This document shows positions 1 to 8,641 of a stretch of 64,000 nt of DNA, piece after piece; position 1 is the first letter of the stretch; every line of letters begins with the position of its first letter. The translations under genes and the position numbers were made by a program. Location of the stretch: contig NZ_CP045701.2 of NCBI RefSeq assembly GCF_009601685.2, positions 6,513,562-6,577,561 of the forward strand. The letters run 5' to 3'. The notes beneath the pieces are model-generated. The model was not told the origin of the DNA. It did no database searches and saw only the letters and a list, made by a program, of their open reading frames with translations. Origin of the DNA: Pseudomonas brassicacearum. Its GTDB lineage: Bacteria > Pseudomonadota > Gammaproteobacteria > Pseudomonadales > Pseudomonadaceae.

Positions 1-1
1 C

Positions 2-139
2 GCCACCCTGACCTTCAGCGGTGTGTCGAAGGATTCTCGCTTCGACAAGGGCGAAGCGTTCAGCGAAAGCTGGAACATGGAACGTGCCCAGGGCGATGAC
101 CAGCCTTGGCTGGTGGCCGGTATCCGCCAGAACGGTTGA
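2..139 (+). CDS. Tim44-like domain protein, C-terminal end (partial)
   Basis: Only the last 45 codons are inside the window; the frame enters from the left edge and stops at TGA 137-139. The fragment reads as a beta-rich end with SFSGVSK-like and ESWNMERA stretches and finishes PWLVAGIRQNG. From memory of pseudomonad proteins this is the C-terminal end of the Tim44/MBA1-like domain of a membrane-anchored protein of unknown role. A rho-independent terminator follows 33 bases later, so this is the last gene of its transcript. The family call rests on a short piece and is moderately sure. Confidence 0.6.
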   Translation, partial: ATLTFSGVSKDSRFDKGEAFSESWNMERAQGDDQPWLVAGIRQNG

Positions 140-171
140 ACCTTTGCCCGTTTTGCATGTTGAAATAAAAG

Positions 172-196
172 AACCCCGGCTCAGGCCGGGGTTTTC
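172..196 (+). terminator. Rho-independent terminator after the Tim44-like gene
   Basis: A 9-bp perfect stem AACCCCGGC / GCCGGGGTT with a TCAG loop is followed by TTTTCT on the + strand. It sits between the partial Tim44-like gene and the SUKH gene. Confidence 0.9.
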
Positions 197-279
197 TATT
201 TCGCGGTTGCATCTATAGCGAGCTACTGTATAAACCGCTCCATATAAAACCGCGCCATCGAGAAAGAGGATCCCCGGAC

Positions 280-687
280 GTGGAAGAAATCATCGAACAA
301 TTGCGTGAAGCCAACGAGCCCGTACCGGTCCCGCTGGAGTTGCCCGACGAAGACTTGCTGGTAGAGATCGAAGAGCAGCTGTTCATCGATATCCCATTCG
401 TCTTCAGGGAGTTTTTGCTGACCGTCAGCGATGTCGTCTATGGCAGCCTGGAACCGGTGACCGTCACCGATCCACAATCCCACACCTACCTGCCAGATGT
501 GGCCGCCAATGCCTGGGATGCCGGCGTCGACCGCAGCCTGATCCCGATCTGCCAGGACGGCGACGATTATTATTGCGTCGAGGAAGACGGCACTGTGGTG
601 CTCTGGCAGGCCGAAGAAGAACTGATCGCCGAAGAGACCTGGGAATCGGTCTGGCACTGGGCCCGGGATGTCTGGCTGGAAAGCTGA
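280..687 (+). CDS. SMI1/KNR4 (SUKH) family protein
   Basis: 135 residues starting at GTG 280, with an AGAGGA ribosome site nine bases upstream. It is very acidic. The core IDIPFVFREFLLTVSDVVYGSLEPV and a late W-rich segment (SVWHWARDVWLES) match the SUKH fold of SMI1/KNR4 proteins. Members are often immunity proteins for contact-dependent or polymorphic toxins, but no toxin gene lies next to it here. Many pseudomonads carry a stand-alone SUKH protein, so a housekeeping role is equally possible. Function unproven. Confidence 0.75.
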   Translation: MEEIIEQLREANEPVPVPLELPDEDLLVEIEEQLFIDIPFVFREFLLTVSDVVYGSLEPVTVTDPQSHTYLPDVAANAWDAGVDRSLIPICQDGDDYYCVEEDGTVVLWQAEEELIAEETWESVWHWARDVWLES

Positions 688-699
688 GCCCACCGCCGG

Positions 700-2463
700 T
701 CAATGCCCGGACGAGTCCTTGTGGTTGTCCAGGGTTTCAAGCAAGGCCACCTGCATTCGCGTATGCAGGCGGATGAACCAGCGCCAGAGCAGTGCCGCCA
801 CGGCAGTCGCCACCACGGCGATCAGTACGAGCAACTTGTTGGTCGGCAGAATGCTGGCCGACAAGGCTGCCAATAGCAGGAAAATCACCAGCAGCGAGAG
901 AATCGGGATCACTTCGGCGATCACCCGACGCACTCGCTGGGTGTGGCGGCCAGCCATTTCCGGTTTCACACCCATCTCTGCCAGCAGCATCGACAGCGCC
1001 TTGAGCTTGCGATAGGCGGCGATCAGGAAGGGTAGCGACAGCAGCAACGCACCGCCCCAAATCAAGGCCTTCTGCCAGCTCGGGTCGCTGATCCACGCTT
1101 GCAGGTAAGCCGACATTCGCTCGGCGAAATAACCGCCCGAAACAAAGATCGCGATCACCAACGCCAGGTTGACCCCAACCTGCAGCAAAATCCGCCGGAT
1201 CATCGACGCCACCATCGCACCTTCACCATGGGGCTGGATACTGCGCAGCCATTCGCCATACATCCCAAGCACCCGCGTCAGCCGTTGCGGCATGAACGTT
1301 GCCAACTTGACGGACAACGGGTCAGCGGCCCGGATCAGGTACGGCGTCAGCAGTGTGGTCAATACCGAGACGGCAACCGCGACCGGATAGAGGAAATCGC
1401 TGGTGACCTGCAGGGTCATCCCCAACGACGCAATGATGAAAGAAAATTCGCCGATCTGCGAAAGCCCCATCCCAACTCGCAGCGAGGTGCGTCCGTCGTT
1501 GCCGGCGATAAAGGCCCCGACGCCGCAGGACAACATCTTGCCGAGCACCACTGCGCCGGTAATTACCGCAATCGGCCAGGCGTATTGCAGCAATATCGCC
1601 GGGTCGAGCATCAGCCCGATGGCGACAAAGAAGATCGCGCTGAACAGATCCCGCACCGGCTCCACCAGCCGCTCGATTTTCAGCAGTTGCCGGGACTCGG
1701 CCATGATCGCACCGATCAGGAACGCCCCAAGCACCATGCTGTATTCCAGCTTCACCACCAGCAGACAGAAGCCGAAACACAGGCCCAGCACGGTAATCAG
1801 TAGCATTTCGTTGCTGTCGAACTTCGCCACGTAGGCCAGCACCCTCGGCACCAGCAAAATACCGATGACCAAAGCGACGATCATGAACAGCGACAACTTG
1901 CCTACCGTGGAGAACACTTCGCCGGAGCTTACGGTGCCGCTGACGGCAATGCTCGACAGCAAGGCGATGATGCCAATGCCCAGGATGTCCTCGACGATCA
2001 ACACCCCGAAAATCAGCTGCGCGAAGCGCTCGTTCTTCATCTTCAGGTCGTTGAGGGCCTTGACGATGATGGTAGTGGAGGAAATGGCCAAGATCGCGCC
2101 GAGGAACAGCGAGTCCATGGTGCTCCACTCGAACCAGCGGCCGATTTCATAACCGATCCAGATCATCAGCACGATTTCGAGGAACGCCGCGATGAAGGCC
2201 GTGGCCCCGACCTTGAACAGTTTGCGCAGGCTGAATTCCAGGCCCAGGCAAAACATCAGGAAAATCACCCCGAGCTCGGCCAGGGTCCTGATCGTGTCTT
2301 CGTCGTGGATAAAACCGAACGGCGGCGTATGCGGGCCAATGATGAAGCCGGCCACGATGTAGCCCAGTACCACCGGTTGCTTGAAACGATGAAAGAGTAC
2401 GGTTACCAGCCCCGCAGCCATCATGATGATCGCCAAGTCTTGAATGAAACTGATGGCATGCAT
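700..2463 (-). CDS. KefB-type monovalent cation:proton antiporter
   Basis: 587 residues from ATG 2463 (MHAISFIQDLAI). The reading frame is open to 2835, but the extra N-terminal stretch is unlike the family. The first ~390 residues form the Na+/H+ exchanger fold: an alternating glycine-rich membrane segment (VLGYIVAGFIIGPHTPPFGF), a LAELGVIFLMFCLGLEFSLRKL segment and a dozen hydrophobic spans. Where KefB/KefC and YbaL carry a C-terminal TrkA-N (RCK) domain, this protein has only about three more membrane spans and a short tail, so it lacks nucleotide or glutathione gating. It probably exchanges K+ or Na+ for H+ in the inner membrane. It is divergent from the thioesterase gene. Confidence 0.85.
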   Translation of the reverse strand: MHAISFIQDLAIIMMAAGLVTVLFHRFKQPVVLGYIVAGFIIGPHTPPFGFIHDEDTIRTLAELGVIFLMFCLGLEFSLRKLFKVGATAFIAAFLEIVLMIWIGYEIGRWFEWSTMDSLFLGAILAISSTTIIVKALNDLKMKNERFAQLIFGVLIVEDILGIGIIALLSSIAVSGTVSSGEVFSTVGKLSLFMIVALVIGILLVPRVLAYVAKFDSNEMLLITVLGLCFGFCLLVVKLEYSMVLGAFLIGAIMAESRQLLKIERLVEPVRDLFSAIFFVAIGLMLDPAILLQYAWPIAVITGAVVLGKMLSCGVGAFIAGNDGRTSLRVGMGLSQIGEFSFIIASLGMTLQVTSDFLYPVAVAVSVLTTLLTPYLIRAADPLSVKLATFMPQRLTRVLGMYGEWLRSIQPHGEGAMVASMIRRILLQVGVNLALVIAIFVSGGYFAERMSAYLQAWISDPSWQKALIWGGALLLSLPFLIAAYRKLKALSMLLAEMGVKPEMAGRHTQRVRRVIAEVIPILSLLVIFLLLAALSASILPTNKLLVLIAVVATAVAALLWRWFIRLHTRMQVALLETLDNHKDSSGH

Positions 2464-2740
2464 GTCGGGGCTCCCTGTTCTAATGACGCACTGCAGAGCT
2501 GGAGAAATCCGTTTCCTCTGTAGGAATTGCCCTCGCAACGGGCTTTTGAAGGGTAACACCGCGACTTCCGACGAAAAGACGGTGCAATATATGGAAACAG
2601 ATCCCTCGGCGCGTGACGGCAACCACGGGCGCAGCGTCCCGATATCGGTGGTTTTTAAAACCTGGTGACCTGTTCGCAGGCCACGCACCAGCACCCGCAG
2701 AGGTGCACTCCCGAATGACTGCCTTGACCGTGAGTACGTT

Positions 2741-3226
2741 ATGGAACCCGGAAATGCCCAGCTGTCGATGACGGTGTTGATGACCCCCGATATGGCCAAC
2801 TTCTCTGGCAATGTCCATGGCGGCACCTTGCTCAAATACCTCGACGAAGTCGCCTACGCCTGCGCCAGCCGCTATGCCGGGCGCTACGTGGTGACCCTGT
2901 CGGTTGACCAGGTCATCTTCCGGGAGCCGATTCATGTCGGCGAGCTGGTGACCTTCCTGGCATCGGTGAACTACACCGGCAACACGTCGATGGAAGTGGG
3001 CATCAAAGTCGTGACCGAAAATATTCGTGAACGCTCGGTACGCCACACCAACAGTTGCTTCTTCACCATGGTTGCGGTGGATGATCAGCGTAAACCCGCC
3101 GCCGTGCCGCCCTTGCAGCCGCACAACAGCGAAGAAAAACGCCGCTACGAACAAGCCCAGCAACGCCGGCAGATTCGCCAGGAACTGGAAAAGCGTTATC
3201 AGGACATCAAGGCAGACGGGCCATAA
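2741..3226 (+). CDS. Acyl-CoA thioesterase, hotdog fold (YciA/BACH type)
   Basis: 161 residues. The motif MANFSGNVHGGTLLKYLDEVAYACASRYAG is the hallmark of the 4HBT hotdog family, with the catalytic Asp in LKYLDEVA, followed by VTLSVDQVIFREPIHVGELV. It hydrolyses acyl-CoA thioesters to free CoA and fatty acid; chain preference cannot be read from sequence. The last ~45 residues are a charged, Q/R-rich helical tail not needed for the fold. It has its own promoter region, shared with the divergent antiporter gene. A REP palindrome lies just downstream. Confidence 0.9.
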   Translation: MEPGNAQLSMTVLMTPDMANFSGNVHGGTLLKYLDEVAYACASRYAGRYVVTLSVDQVIFREPIHVGELVTFLASVNYTGNTSMEVGIKVVTENIRERSVRHTNSCFFTMVAVDDQRKPAAVPPLQPHNSEEKRRYEQAQQRRQIRQELEKRYQDIKADGP

Positions 3227-3245
3227 CGGATCGCCGAAGCTCAAC

Positions 3246-3334
3246 TGTGGGAGCGAGCTTGCTCGCGATCGCGATGTCACAGCCAACATCTATGTTGAAT
3301 ATGACGTCCTCATCACAATCAAGCTCCCACAGGC
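3246..3334. repeat. REP palindrome pair (degenerate REPIN)
   Basis: Left arm TGTGGGAGCGAGCTTGCTCG, right arm AAGCTCCCACA, about 50 bases between. It is the typical intergenic GTGGGAGC element of fluorescent pseudomonads; the right arm is eroded. It lies between the convergent thioesterase and pdxY genes. Confidence 0.8.
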
Positions 3335-3346
3335 GGCTTGCATTGA

Positions 3347-4219
3347 TCAAAGGCTGATCGGCACAGCCTCGAACCGCACCCGTGGATGGGCGATCCGGTC
3401 CTGGGCGCGGACCAGTTCCAGCTCATAGCTGGTGCAGGCCTGGGTTTCCAGCAGCACTTCATGCACCGCCGCGGCAGTGAATTCGAGCGCCGCCACCAGG
3501 CTGTCCCCCAACAGTATCCGCGCCAGGAACAACCCCGAGGTCAGGTCACCCACGCCCACCGGCTGGCGCGGGAACGCCAGCAGCGGACGGCGCAGGTGCC
3601 AGCTACCGTCGGCAGTCACCAGTAGCATTTCGAAGCTGTCATCGGGTTTGCCGGGGTAGACCAGGTGCTTGACCAGTACCGCCTTGGGTCCACGGGCCAG
3701 CAATGCCCGGGCCATGGCCAGGCAGTCCAGCAAAGACTGCGCCTTGCGTCCCGAAAAACTGTCCAGCTCCAGTTGGTTCGGGCACAAGAAGTCCGCCACG
3801 GCAGCGGCTTCTTCCAGGAGAAATTCACTCACCTCGGGCGCCACGATGCAGCCCTTCTCTGGATGCCCCATGACCGGGTCACACAGGTACAGCGCCTTCG
3901 GATTGGCGGCCTTGATCCGCGCCACGCCCGTCAGGATCGCCCGCCCTTGAGCCGCGCTGCCCAGATAACCGGACAACACCGCATCGCACTGACCCAGCTC
4001 ACCGATGGCCGCAATGCCTTCCACCAATGCCGGTATCTGCTCCGGTGCAAGCACCTCCCCGGTCCATTGGCCGTATTGGGTGTGATTGGAAAATTGCACG
4101 GTATTGAGCGGCCAGACGTTCGCCCCGACCCGCTGCATCGCAAACACCGCGGCACTATTGCCGGCGTGACCGAACACCACGTGGGACTGAATGGCAAGCA
4201 GATGAGGCGTACGTTTCAT
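3347..4219 (-). CDS. pdxY: Pyridoxal kinase PdxY
   Basis: 290 residues from ATG 4219; the open frame runs further upstream, but [21 protein letters not shown] is the standard start. PdxY phosphorylates pyridoxal with ATP to pyridoxal 5'-phosphate in the B6 salvage pathway. Diagnostic segments are [34 protein letters not shown] and [17 protein letters not shown], the last being the ribokinase-family anion hole with the catalytic Asp (GVGD). Length matches the usual 288-290. It is a single-gene unit, convergent with the thioesterase and divergent from the DUF3301 gene. Confidence 0.95.
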   Translation of the reverse strand: MKRTPHLLAIQSHVVFGHAGNSAAVFAMQRVGANVWPLNTVQFSNHTQYGQWTGEVLAPEQIPALVEGIAAIGELGQCDAVLSGYLGSAAQGRAILTGVARIKAANPKALYLCDPVMGHPEKGCIVAPEVSEFLLEEAAAVADFLCPNQLELDSFSGRKAQSLLDCLAMARALLARGPKAVLVKHLVYPGKPDDSFEMLLVTADGSWHLRRPLLAFPRQPVGVGDLTSGLFLARILLGDSLVAALEFTAAAVHEVLLETQACTSYELELVRAQDRIAHPRVRFEAVPISL

Positions 4220-4338
4220 GCGGGAAGTTTCCGTAAAACGATTGAAATTCAAGCCGCGCAGTATGCGACTAAACACAGCCTGTACGACAGACCGGCGAGA
4301 CAGTTAAGCTGGCAGCAACTTGTTGGAGCGCTTCGTTC

Positions 4339-4761
4339 ATGCTGACCCTTGGAAACATTTTCGTGCTGATGCTGCTGGCTACCGGCGGCGCCTGGCTGTG
4401 GCACAACCATGGCTTGCGCGAACGGGCGTTGGCGAGGGTCATGCAGCATTGCGCCAACCTCAAGATCGAGTTGCTGGACGGCAATGTGGCGCTGAAAAAA
4501 ATCGGTTTCGTGAAAGACGCCAACGGACGACGACGCCTGGCTCGCGTCTACACCTTCGAGTTCACCGTCACCGGCGAAAGCCGCCATTCGGGCACCATCA
4601 CCCAGTTTGGCGCCCACAGCGCGCACATCGAGCTGGCGCCCTACCCGATGCCCTTCGAAGAAACACCGCCAACGCCGATTGAACCGATCCAGACCAGGCC
4701 CAGGGCTGAAGTCATCGAGTTGAGCCAGTGGCGCCAGGAACACAACAAGTGGAAGCCTTGA
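4339..4761 (+). CDS. DUF3301 domain protein, single membrane span
   Basis: 140 residues with a hydrophobic N-terminal segment (residues 4-20) acting as uncleaved anchor, then a positive patch and a conserved core LLDGNVALKKIGFVKDANGRRRLARVYTFEFTVTG, which I recognise as DUF3301. The C-terminal 40 residues are proline-rich and variable. A GGAG site precedes the ATG. Function unknown. It is convergent with the CobW-family gene, 12 bases apart. Confidence 0.8.
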   Translation: MLTLGNIFVLMLLATGGAWLWHNHGLRERALARVMQHCANLKIELLDGNVALKKIGFVKDANGRRRLARVYTFEFTVTGESRHSGTITQFGAHSAHIELAPYPMPFEETPPTPIEPIQTRPRAEVIELSQWRQEHNKWKP

Positions 4762-4773
4762 AACACGGCTGAC

Positions 4774-5739
4774 TCAAGCACACTGACAATTCACCAGCCC
4801 GGCTTGCAGGCGATCAACGTCTTGCGGCTGATCGAAAATCAGCTCGATTCGAGAATCCTGGCGCCACTCACTGGCTTGCCAGCCCAGCGTCGTCCCCTCC
4901 AGTGCGTTGGCTGAAACCCAACCGTCGACACTGTGGATAACCATTTTCGCCCGCTTCCAGTCTTGCTCTTGCAGCCATCGCGTCAGTGCCGCTGCATCGA
5001 ATTGCTGGCTGGGGTGCCAGCGCCAACCAATACTCCAGCCACCGTCCTGCTGCTGATACAGGCAGATCGGCAGCGTGGGGTCGGACCAAATAGCCGGTAA
5101 CTGGCCCAAGCTCTTCGGCAGATTCAAGATAGCCACAGCCCCACTGCCCCGAGCCGCAAGCCCTGGCAATCGCTCGATCGGCAGCGCAGCCTGCTGCGTC
5201 CAGTACAACGCACGCCCAGGCAGTTGCGCCGTCAGCCGTTCGCGATCGGCTTGGGTGAGGGTCTCGGACTTGTTCAGCACCAACAGTCCGGCCTCCGCCA
5301 GGGTTTGTCGCTGCGCGTCGGGCAAAGGCTTGCCGTCTGCCATCGCCTGGGCATCCAGCACCAGCACGCAGGGTTGCACCGCCAGCACGCCGAGCCATGG
5401 TGCTTCATTCAGTTGTCGCATCAACTGCACCGGATGGCCCAGGCCCGAGGGTTCGATGAACAGCCGATCCGGCCGGGCCTTGCGCAGCAAACGCCCAAGA
5501 CCGATCTGAAACGGCGTGCCGTTGACGCAGCACAAGCAACCGCCGGCCACTTCGCCCAGTGCGATACCATCGCCGGCCTGGGTCAGCAACGCGGCATCCA
5601 GGCCGATCTGACCGAATTCATTGATCAGCACCGCCCAGCGCTCATCGGCCGGGCGCTGCGCCAGCAGATGCCTGATCAGGCTGGTCTTGCCGGCGCCCAA
5701 AGGACCGGCGATGACATGGGTGGGAATGTGCTGCAACAT
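4774..5739 (-). CDS. CobW/COG0523-family GTPase, zinc-responsive context
   Basis: 321 residues. Walker A GPLGAGKTS lies at residues 12-20 and the metal-binding CLCC motif at C68-C70-C71 in GGCLCCVNG; NKSE (NKxD-like) serves guanine recognition. These are the defining features of G3E metallochaperone GTPases. The C-terminal CobW_C domain (WHPSQQFDAAALTRWLQEQDW) is present. Placement beside a ZigA-type paralogue, a DUF1826 gene and Zur boxes suggests a zinc chaperone used during zinc starvation; substrate protein unknown. Its start codon is only 27 bases from that of the divergent secreted-protein gene, so any transcript from further upstream would run antisense to that gene. Confidence 0.88.
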   Translation of the reverse strand: MLQHIPTHVIAGPLGAGKTSLIRHLLAQRPADERWAVLINEFGQIGLDAALLTQAGDGIALGEVAGGCLCCVNGTPFQIGLGRLLRKARPDRLFIEPSGLGHPVQLMRQLNEAPWLGVLAVQPCVLVLDAQAMADGKPLPDAQRQTLAEAGLLVLNKSETLTQADRERLTAQLPGRALYWTQQAALPIERLPGLAARGSGAVAILNLPKSLGQLPAIWSDPTLPICLYQQQDGGWSIGWRWHPSQQFDAAALTRWLQEQDWKRAKMVIHSVDGWVSANALEGTTLGWQASEWRQDSRIELIFDQPQDVDRLQAGLVNCQCA

Positions 5740-5766
5740 AATCGGCGGCTTTCGATGGAGGTGAAT

Positions 5767-6120
5767 ATGCGAATGATCGGCTGGTTGTTACTGGCACTGA
5801 CGTCGAACCAGGCATTGGCCCAGGCTTGCGTGGTCCGCAGCCAGGCGGAACGGCTGGATGTGAAAGTCTGCCAGCAGAACCGCAACATCCCGCAGAAGCT
5901 GTTTGCCGACGGTTTCTGCCAGCCAAACCTTGCCGGCCAGAAGGTCGAGGTGCAATACGTCGATCAGTGCCCTGGCGGCGCGTTCGGCGTTTGCAGCAAC
6001 GCCCAGGTCGCCAATATGCCTTACCGCCAGGATATTCACTATTACGGCGTGGCGACCGATGCCGCTTACCTGCAGCCATTTTGCGAAGGGCAGAGCCAGG
6101 GCACCTGGCTCAAGCCTTAA
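5767..6120 (+). CDS. Small secreted six-cysteine protein of unknown function
   Basis: 117 residues from ATG 5767 with a strong GGAGG site. A signal peptide (MRMIGWLLLALTSNQALAQA) leads to a mature chain of about 97 residues with six cysteines, probably three disulfides in the periplasm. No catalytic motif is recognised. It sits on the opposite strand between two zinc-block genes (DUF1826 and the CobW-family gene), with start codons 27 bases from one and stop codons about 10 bases from the other. I recall homologues at similar loci in other pseudomonads, so it is likely real; role in metal starvation is inference. Confidence 0.75.
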   Translation: MRMIGWLLLALTSNQALAQACVVRSQAERLDVKVCQQNRNIPQKLFADGFCQPNLAGQKVEVQYVDQCPGGAFGVCSNAQVANMPYRQDIHYYGVATDAAYLQPFCEGQSQGTWLKP

Positions 6121-6136
6121 GCCTTAAGCCTTAAGC
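6112..6136. repeat. Tandem heptamer (TTAAGCC)x3
   Basis: AAGCC is followed by three TTAAGCC units spanning the stop codons of the secreted-protein gene and the DUF1826 gene. It supplies both stops and probably arose by slippage. Confidence 0.7.
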
Positions 6137-6784
6137 CAGCCAATCCAGCGTGAGAATCAATCGACGCTCTCCCGGCGCGGGATCCGGAGAGCGATGGATC
6201 AGGCCAAGCCCTTCGTTACCGTGCCACTTTTCGCCTTTAAGCAAACCCACATCACCGCAACGAAACTGCTGGATCACGCTCGGATCACTGGGCTCAGCCT
6301 CAGGCTCGGCAAGGCGTCGCCGGTCCATGGCGCCTTCCTTGAGCCACTGGCTGCCGACACCCGCATAGGTGGTCAGCAGCCGCACCGGCACATGGTCAAC
6401 GTGAAAGCGCGGGCACATGGCCTTGTCCAGTGTGCGCAGGCGCAGGCCGACACGTTGCGCACCCAACAGGCAGGCAAATGCACTGACCAGCCAGGCAACA
6501 TCGGCGATAAAACCTTCATAGCCTTGCAAGTCTCTGAAACCCGCGGCCAGGCCCAGCAGCGCTGGCGGGGTGTCTTCCTGCGGCAACTCGAGCACCCGTG
6601 ATTCGGCCAGCGGCTGGTCCATCGCCAGCACCATGGCCGCAAAATCGCTGATATGTGCAGGAAGCTGACGCTGCCAGACCGCCAGGTTGGTGCCGTCGTC
6701 CAGGATCTGCGTGAATATCCCTGGCGTATCCTCTTGGACCTGCCGTACCCGCACCGCCCTTTTCAGACTAGGCGCCAGCATCAT
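6131..6784 (-). CDS. DUF1826 domain protein
   Basis: 217 residues. The conserved DUF1826 features are WQRQLPAH near the start, [34 protein letters not shown] in the middle and [24 protein letters not shown] towards the end. The HVDH and EKWHG residues could bind metal or resemble a 2-oxoglutarate-oxygenase-like pocket; no activity is established to my knowledge. Its ATG overlaps the zigA stop (ATGA), so the two are translationally coupled and share the Zur-controlled promoter at 8069. That makes it a zinc-starvation protein by context. Confidence 0.85.
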   Translation of the reverse strand: MMLAPSLKRAVRVRQVQEDTPGIFTQILDDGTNLAVWQRQLPAHISDFAAMVLAMDQPLAESRVLELPQEDTPPALLGLAAGFRDLQGYEGFIADVAWLVSAFACLLGAQRVGLRLRTLDKAMCPRFHVDHVPVRLLTTYAGVGSQWLKEGAMDRRRLAEPEAEPSDPSVIQQFRCGDVGLLKGEKWHGNEGLGLIHRSPDPAPGERRLILTLDWLA

Positions 6785-7989
6785 GCCGCGACCTCTTCAT
6801 GCCACGGGCCGAACGGATCCGGCAACAGGCGCCAACTTTCAACACCGAGGGCCATTTCCGCGTCAGTGAGCAGGCAAGCGTCCAGTTCAGCGGCGAGTTG
6901 GCCAAAATCGATATCCTGGCCAATGAAGACCAGCTCCTGGCGGCAATCGCCTGTGGCAGCAAGCCAGTTCTTCATGATCGCGGCTGTACTTTCTTCATCC
7001 TGCGGCCATTGGTTTTTCGGCACGAACCGCCACCAGCGCCCGGCGAAGCCATGCCGCATCAAGCCACCGGCCTGGGACCAACTGCCCGCCTCCTCAGGTT
7101 TGCTGGCCAGCCAGAAGAACCCCTTGGAGCGCAGCAGTTTGCCATTGGGCCACGGACGGTCGATAAAATTGAAGAACCGCTCGGGATGAAACGGCCGGCG
7201 AGCCCGATAGGCGGTCGAGGCGATGCCATATTCCACGGTTTCCGGCACGTGCTCGCCACGCAGCTCCTGTAGCCAGCCAGGGGCCTGGGCGGCGCGTTCG
7301 AAGTCGAAAAGGCCTGTGTCGAGAATCCTGCCCAACGGCACCTGCCCCATGACCATGGGGAGGATCTGCGCCTGGGCGTTGAGGCGCCGCAGAATTGCGC
7401 TCAATTCTTCTCGCTCATGCTGGCTGATCAGATCGATCTTGCTGATCAGAATCACGTCGGCAAACTCGATCTGTTCGATCAGCAGGTCGGTGATCGAGCG
7501 TTCATCCTCCTCACCCAGGGTTTCACCCCGTGACGCAAGGCTTTCGGCGGCTTGGTAATCGAGCAGGAAATTCACACCATCGACCACCGTCACCATGGTG
7601 TCGAGCCGCGCCACATCGGCCAGGCTTCGACCTTCTTCGTCACGAAACGTGAAGGTTTCTGCCACGGGCAACGGTTCTGAAATGCCCGTGGATTCGATCA
7701 ACAGATAATCGAAACGCCCTTCCCTGGCGAGTTGCCCGACCTCTTCGAGCAAGTCTTCGCGCAACGTGCAGCAGATGCAGCCGTTGCTCATTTCCACCAG
7801 TTTTTCTTCGGAACGACTCAGGGTGACATCTCGCTGGACTTCGCTGCCATCGATGTTGATCTCGCTCATATCGTTGACGATCACCGCAACTCGCAAATTG
7901 TCGCGATTACGCAGGACGTGGTTGAGCAGTGTGCTTTTGCCGGCACCGAGGAATCCAGAAAGGACGGTTACGGGAAGACGATTGGGCAT
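6781..7989 (-). CDS. zigA: Zinc metallochaperone GTPase ZigA
   Basis: 402 residues from ATG 7989 ([20 protein letters not shown]); the open frame extends five codons upstream. GTPase Walker A GAGKST is at residues 15-20, CICC at C71-C73-C74, ESTGISEP follows, and the long C-terminal CobW_C domain ends around WHEEVAA. Length and sequence fit the ZigA/YciC branch of COG0523, which delivers zinc during starvation. First gene of zigA-DUF1826, read leftward from a perfect Zur-type palindrome 80 bases upstream. The shorter CobW-family paralogue at 4774 may belong to the same regulon. Confidence 0.93.
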   Translation of the reverse strand: MPNRLPVTVLSGFLGAGKSTLLNHVLRNRDNLRVAVIVNDMSEINIDGSEVQRDVTLSRSEEKLVEMSNGCICCTLREDLLEEVGQLAREGRFDYLLIESTGISEPLPVAETFTFRDEEGRSLADVARLDTMVTVVDGVNFLLDYQAAESLASRGETLGEEDERSITDLLIEQIEFADVILISKIDLISQHEREELSAILRRLNAQAQILPMVMGQVPLGRILDTGLFDFERAAQAPGWLQELRGEHVPETVEYGIASTAYRARRPFHPERFFNFIDRPWPNGKLLRSKGFFWLASKPEEAGSWSQAGGLMRHGFAGRWWRFVPKNQWPQDEESTAAIMKNWLAATGDCRQELVFIGQDIDFGQLAAELDACLLTDAEMALGVESWRLLPDPFGPWHEEVAA

Positions 7990-8068
7990 CAGGTATATCC
8001 TCATCGGGCGGCCGCTTCGACTACGGCTCGTTTCCAGGTTTGGCTGGGGTCAGGGTCACGGCATTTTA

Positions 8069-8083
8069 TGTTATAGTATAACA
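8069..8083. promoter_or_regulatory. Zur box between zigA and the divergent secreted-protein gene
   Basis: Perfect palindrome TGTTATA-G-TATAACA, matching the core of the gammaproteobacterial Zur operator (TGTTATANTATAACA). It lies 80 bases before zigA and 50 before the gene at 8133, so it could repress both. Confidence 0.9.
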
Positions 8084-8132
8084 ACGCAATTCAACCAGCC
8101 CCCACCGTCCCCCATTGGTCTGAGATCACTCC

Positions 8133-8525
8133 ATGCGCAATCATTTGAAATTCGTATTGGCGAGCGCGTTGTTGCTGTGGGTATTAAGCGCTTCAGCCCA
8201 AAGCTCGCTCTTGGCTAATTGCACCCGAAGTGCAAATTTGCTGGCGTGCGTGGATCTCCAAGGCAATGCCTACAGCGTTGCGACCGCGGGAAACACTATT
8301 TATTTACGGGGTTTTGAAGCGGCCAGTCGTCGTTATTGGGCGCAAACGAACAGTCGTTACGGTCAGCTCACATTCTTTACTGGCTTGGCATCGGATGGAG
8401 AAAGCTGGGTCGGATATAGCCGGCGTGTGGGCTGGACGACTCTCAATCGTTTCTCGAGTTCTGGCGGTAGCGCGGGCGCATTTGTATGCGGACGCATGAA
8501 CGGGTGTCAGGACTCATCGCGCTGA
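8133..8525 (+). CDS. Small secreted protein under a Zur-type operator, function unknown
   Basis: 130 residues. A clear signal peptide (MRNHLKFVLASALLLWVLSASAQS) precedes a mature chain with NCTRSANLLACVDLQGN, two cysteine pairs, and an aromatic/glycine-rich middle (YWAQTNSRYGQLTFFTGLASDGESWVGYSRRVGWTT). No enzyme motif is visible. G+C is lower than its neighbours. It reads away from zigA, with the Zur palindrome about 50 bases upstream, and a second Zur box lies just downstream before folE2. A periplasmic or surface role in zinc limitation is inference. A parS-type site starts at its stop codon. Confidence 0.75.
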   Translation: MRNHLKFVLASALLLWVLSASAQSSLLANCTRSANLLACVDLQGNAYSVATAGNTIYLRGFEAASRRYWAQTNSRYGQLTFFTGLASDGESWVGYSRRVGWTTLNRFSSSGGSAGAFVCGRMNGCQDSSR

Positions 8526-8541
8526 TGTTTCACGTGGAACG
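8526..8541. promoter_or_regulatory. parS: parS-type site (ParB binding)
   Basis: TGTTTCACGTGGAACG differs from the palindromic consensus TGTTYCACGTGRAACA only at the last base. It overlaps the stop codon of the preceding gene. It is one of three such sites in the window, about 47 kb from parAB. Confidence 0.85.
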
Positions 8542-8595
8542 TGAACGTTTAGGGAGATGAAACTCCTTTCATGGAAAAGGTTTCTTTAAATTCAT

Positions 8596-8610
8596 TGTTA
8601 TACTATAACA
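8596..8610. promoter_or_regulatory. Zur box upstream of folE2
   Basis: Perfect palindrome TGTTATA-C-TATAACA, identical in both half-sites to the box at 8069, ending 31 bases before the folE2 start. It should repress folE2 and the coupled ABC transporter genes when zinc is sufficient. Confidence 0.92.
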
Positions 8611-8641
8611 TCTAATTTTGAACCTTCGATGGACCTTGACC

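Noticed and set aside
280..687. SUKH protein as part of a toxin-immunity pair
   Set aside because: No polymorphic toxin, Rhs or secretion gene next to it, so the immunity role is not supported here.
2464..2835. N-terminal extension of the KefB-type antiporter by 124 codons
   Set aside because: The extension does not resemble the family and would overlap the divergent thioesterase gene; ATG 2463 gives the normal start.
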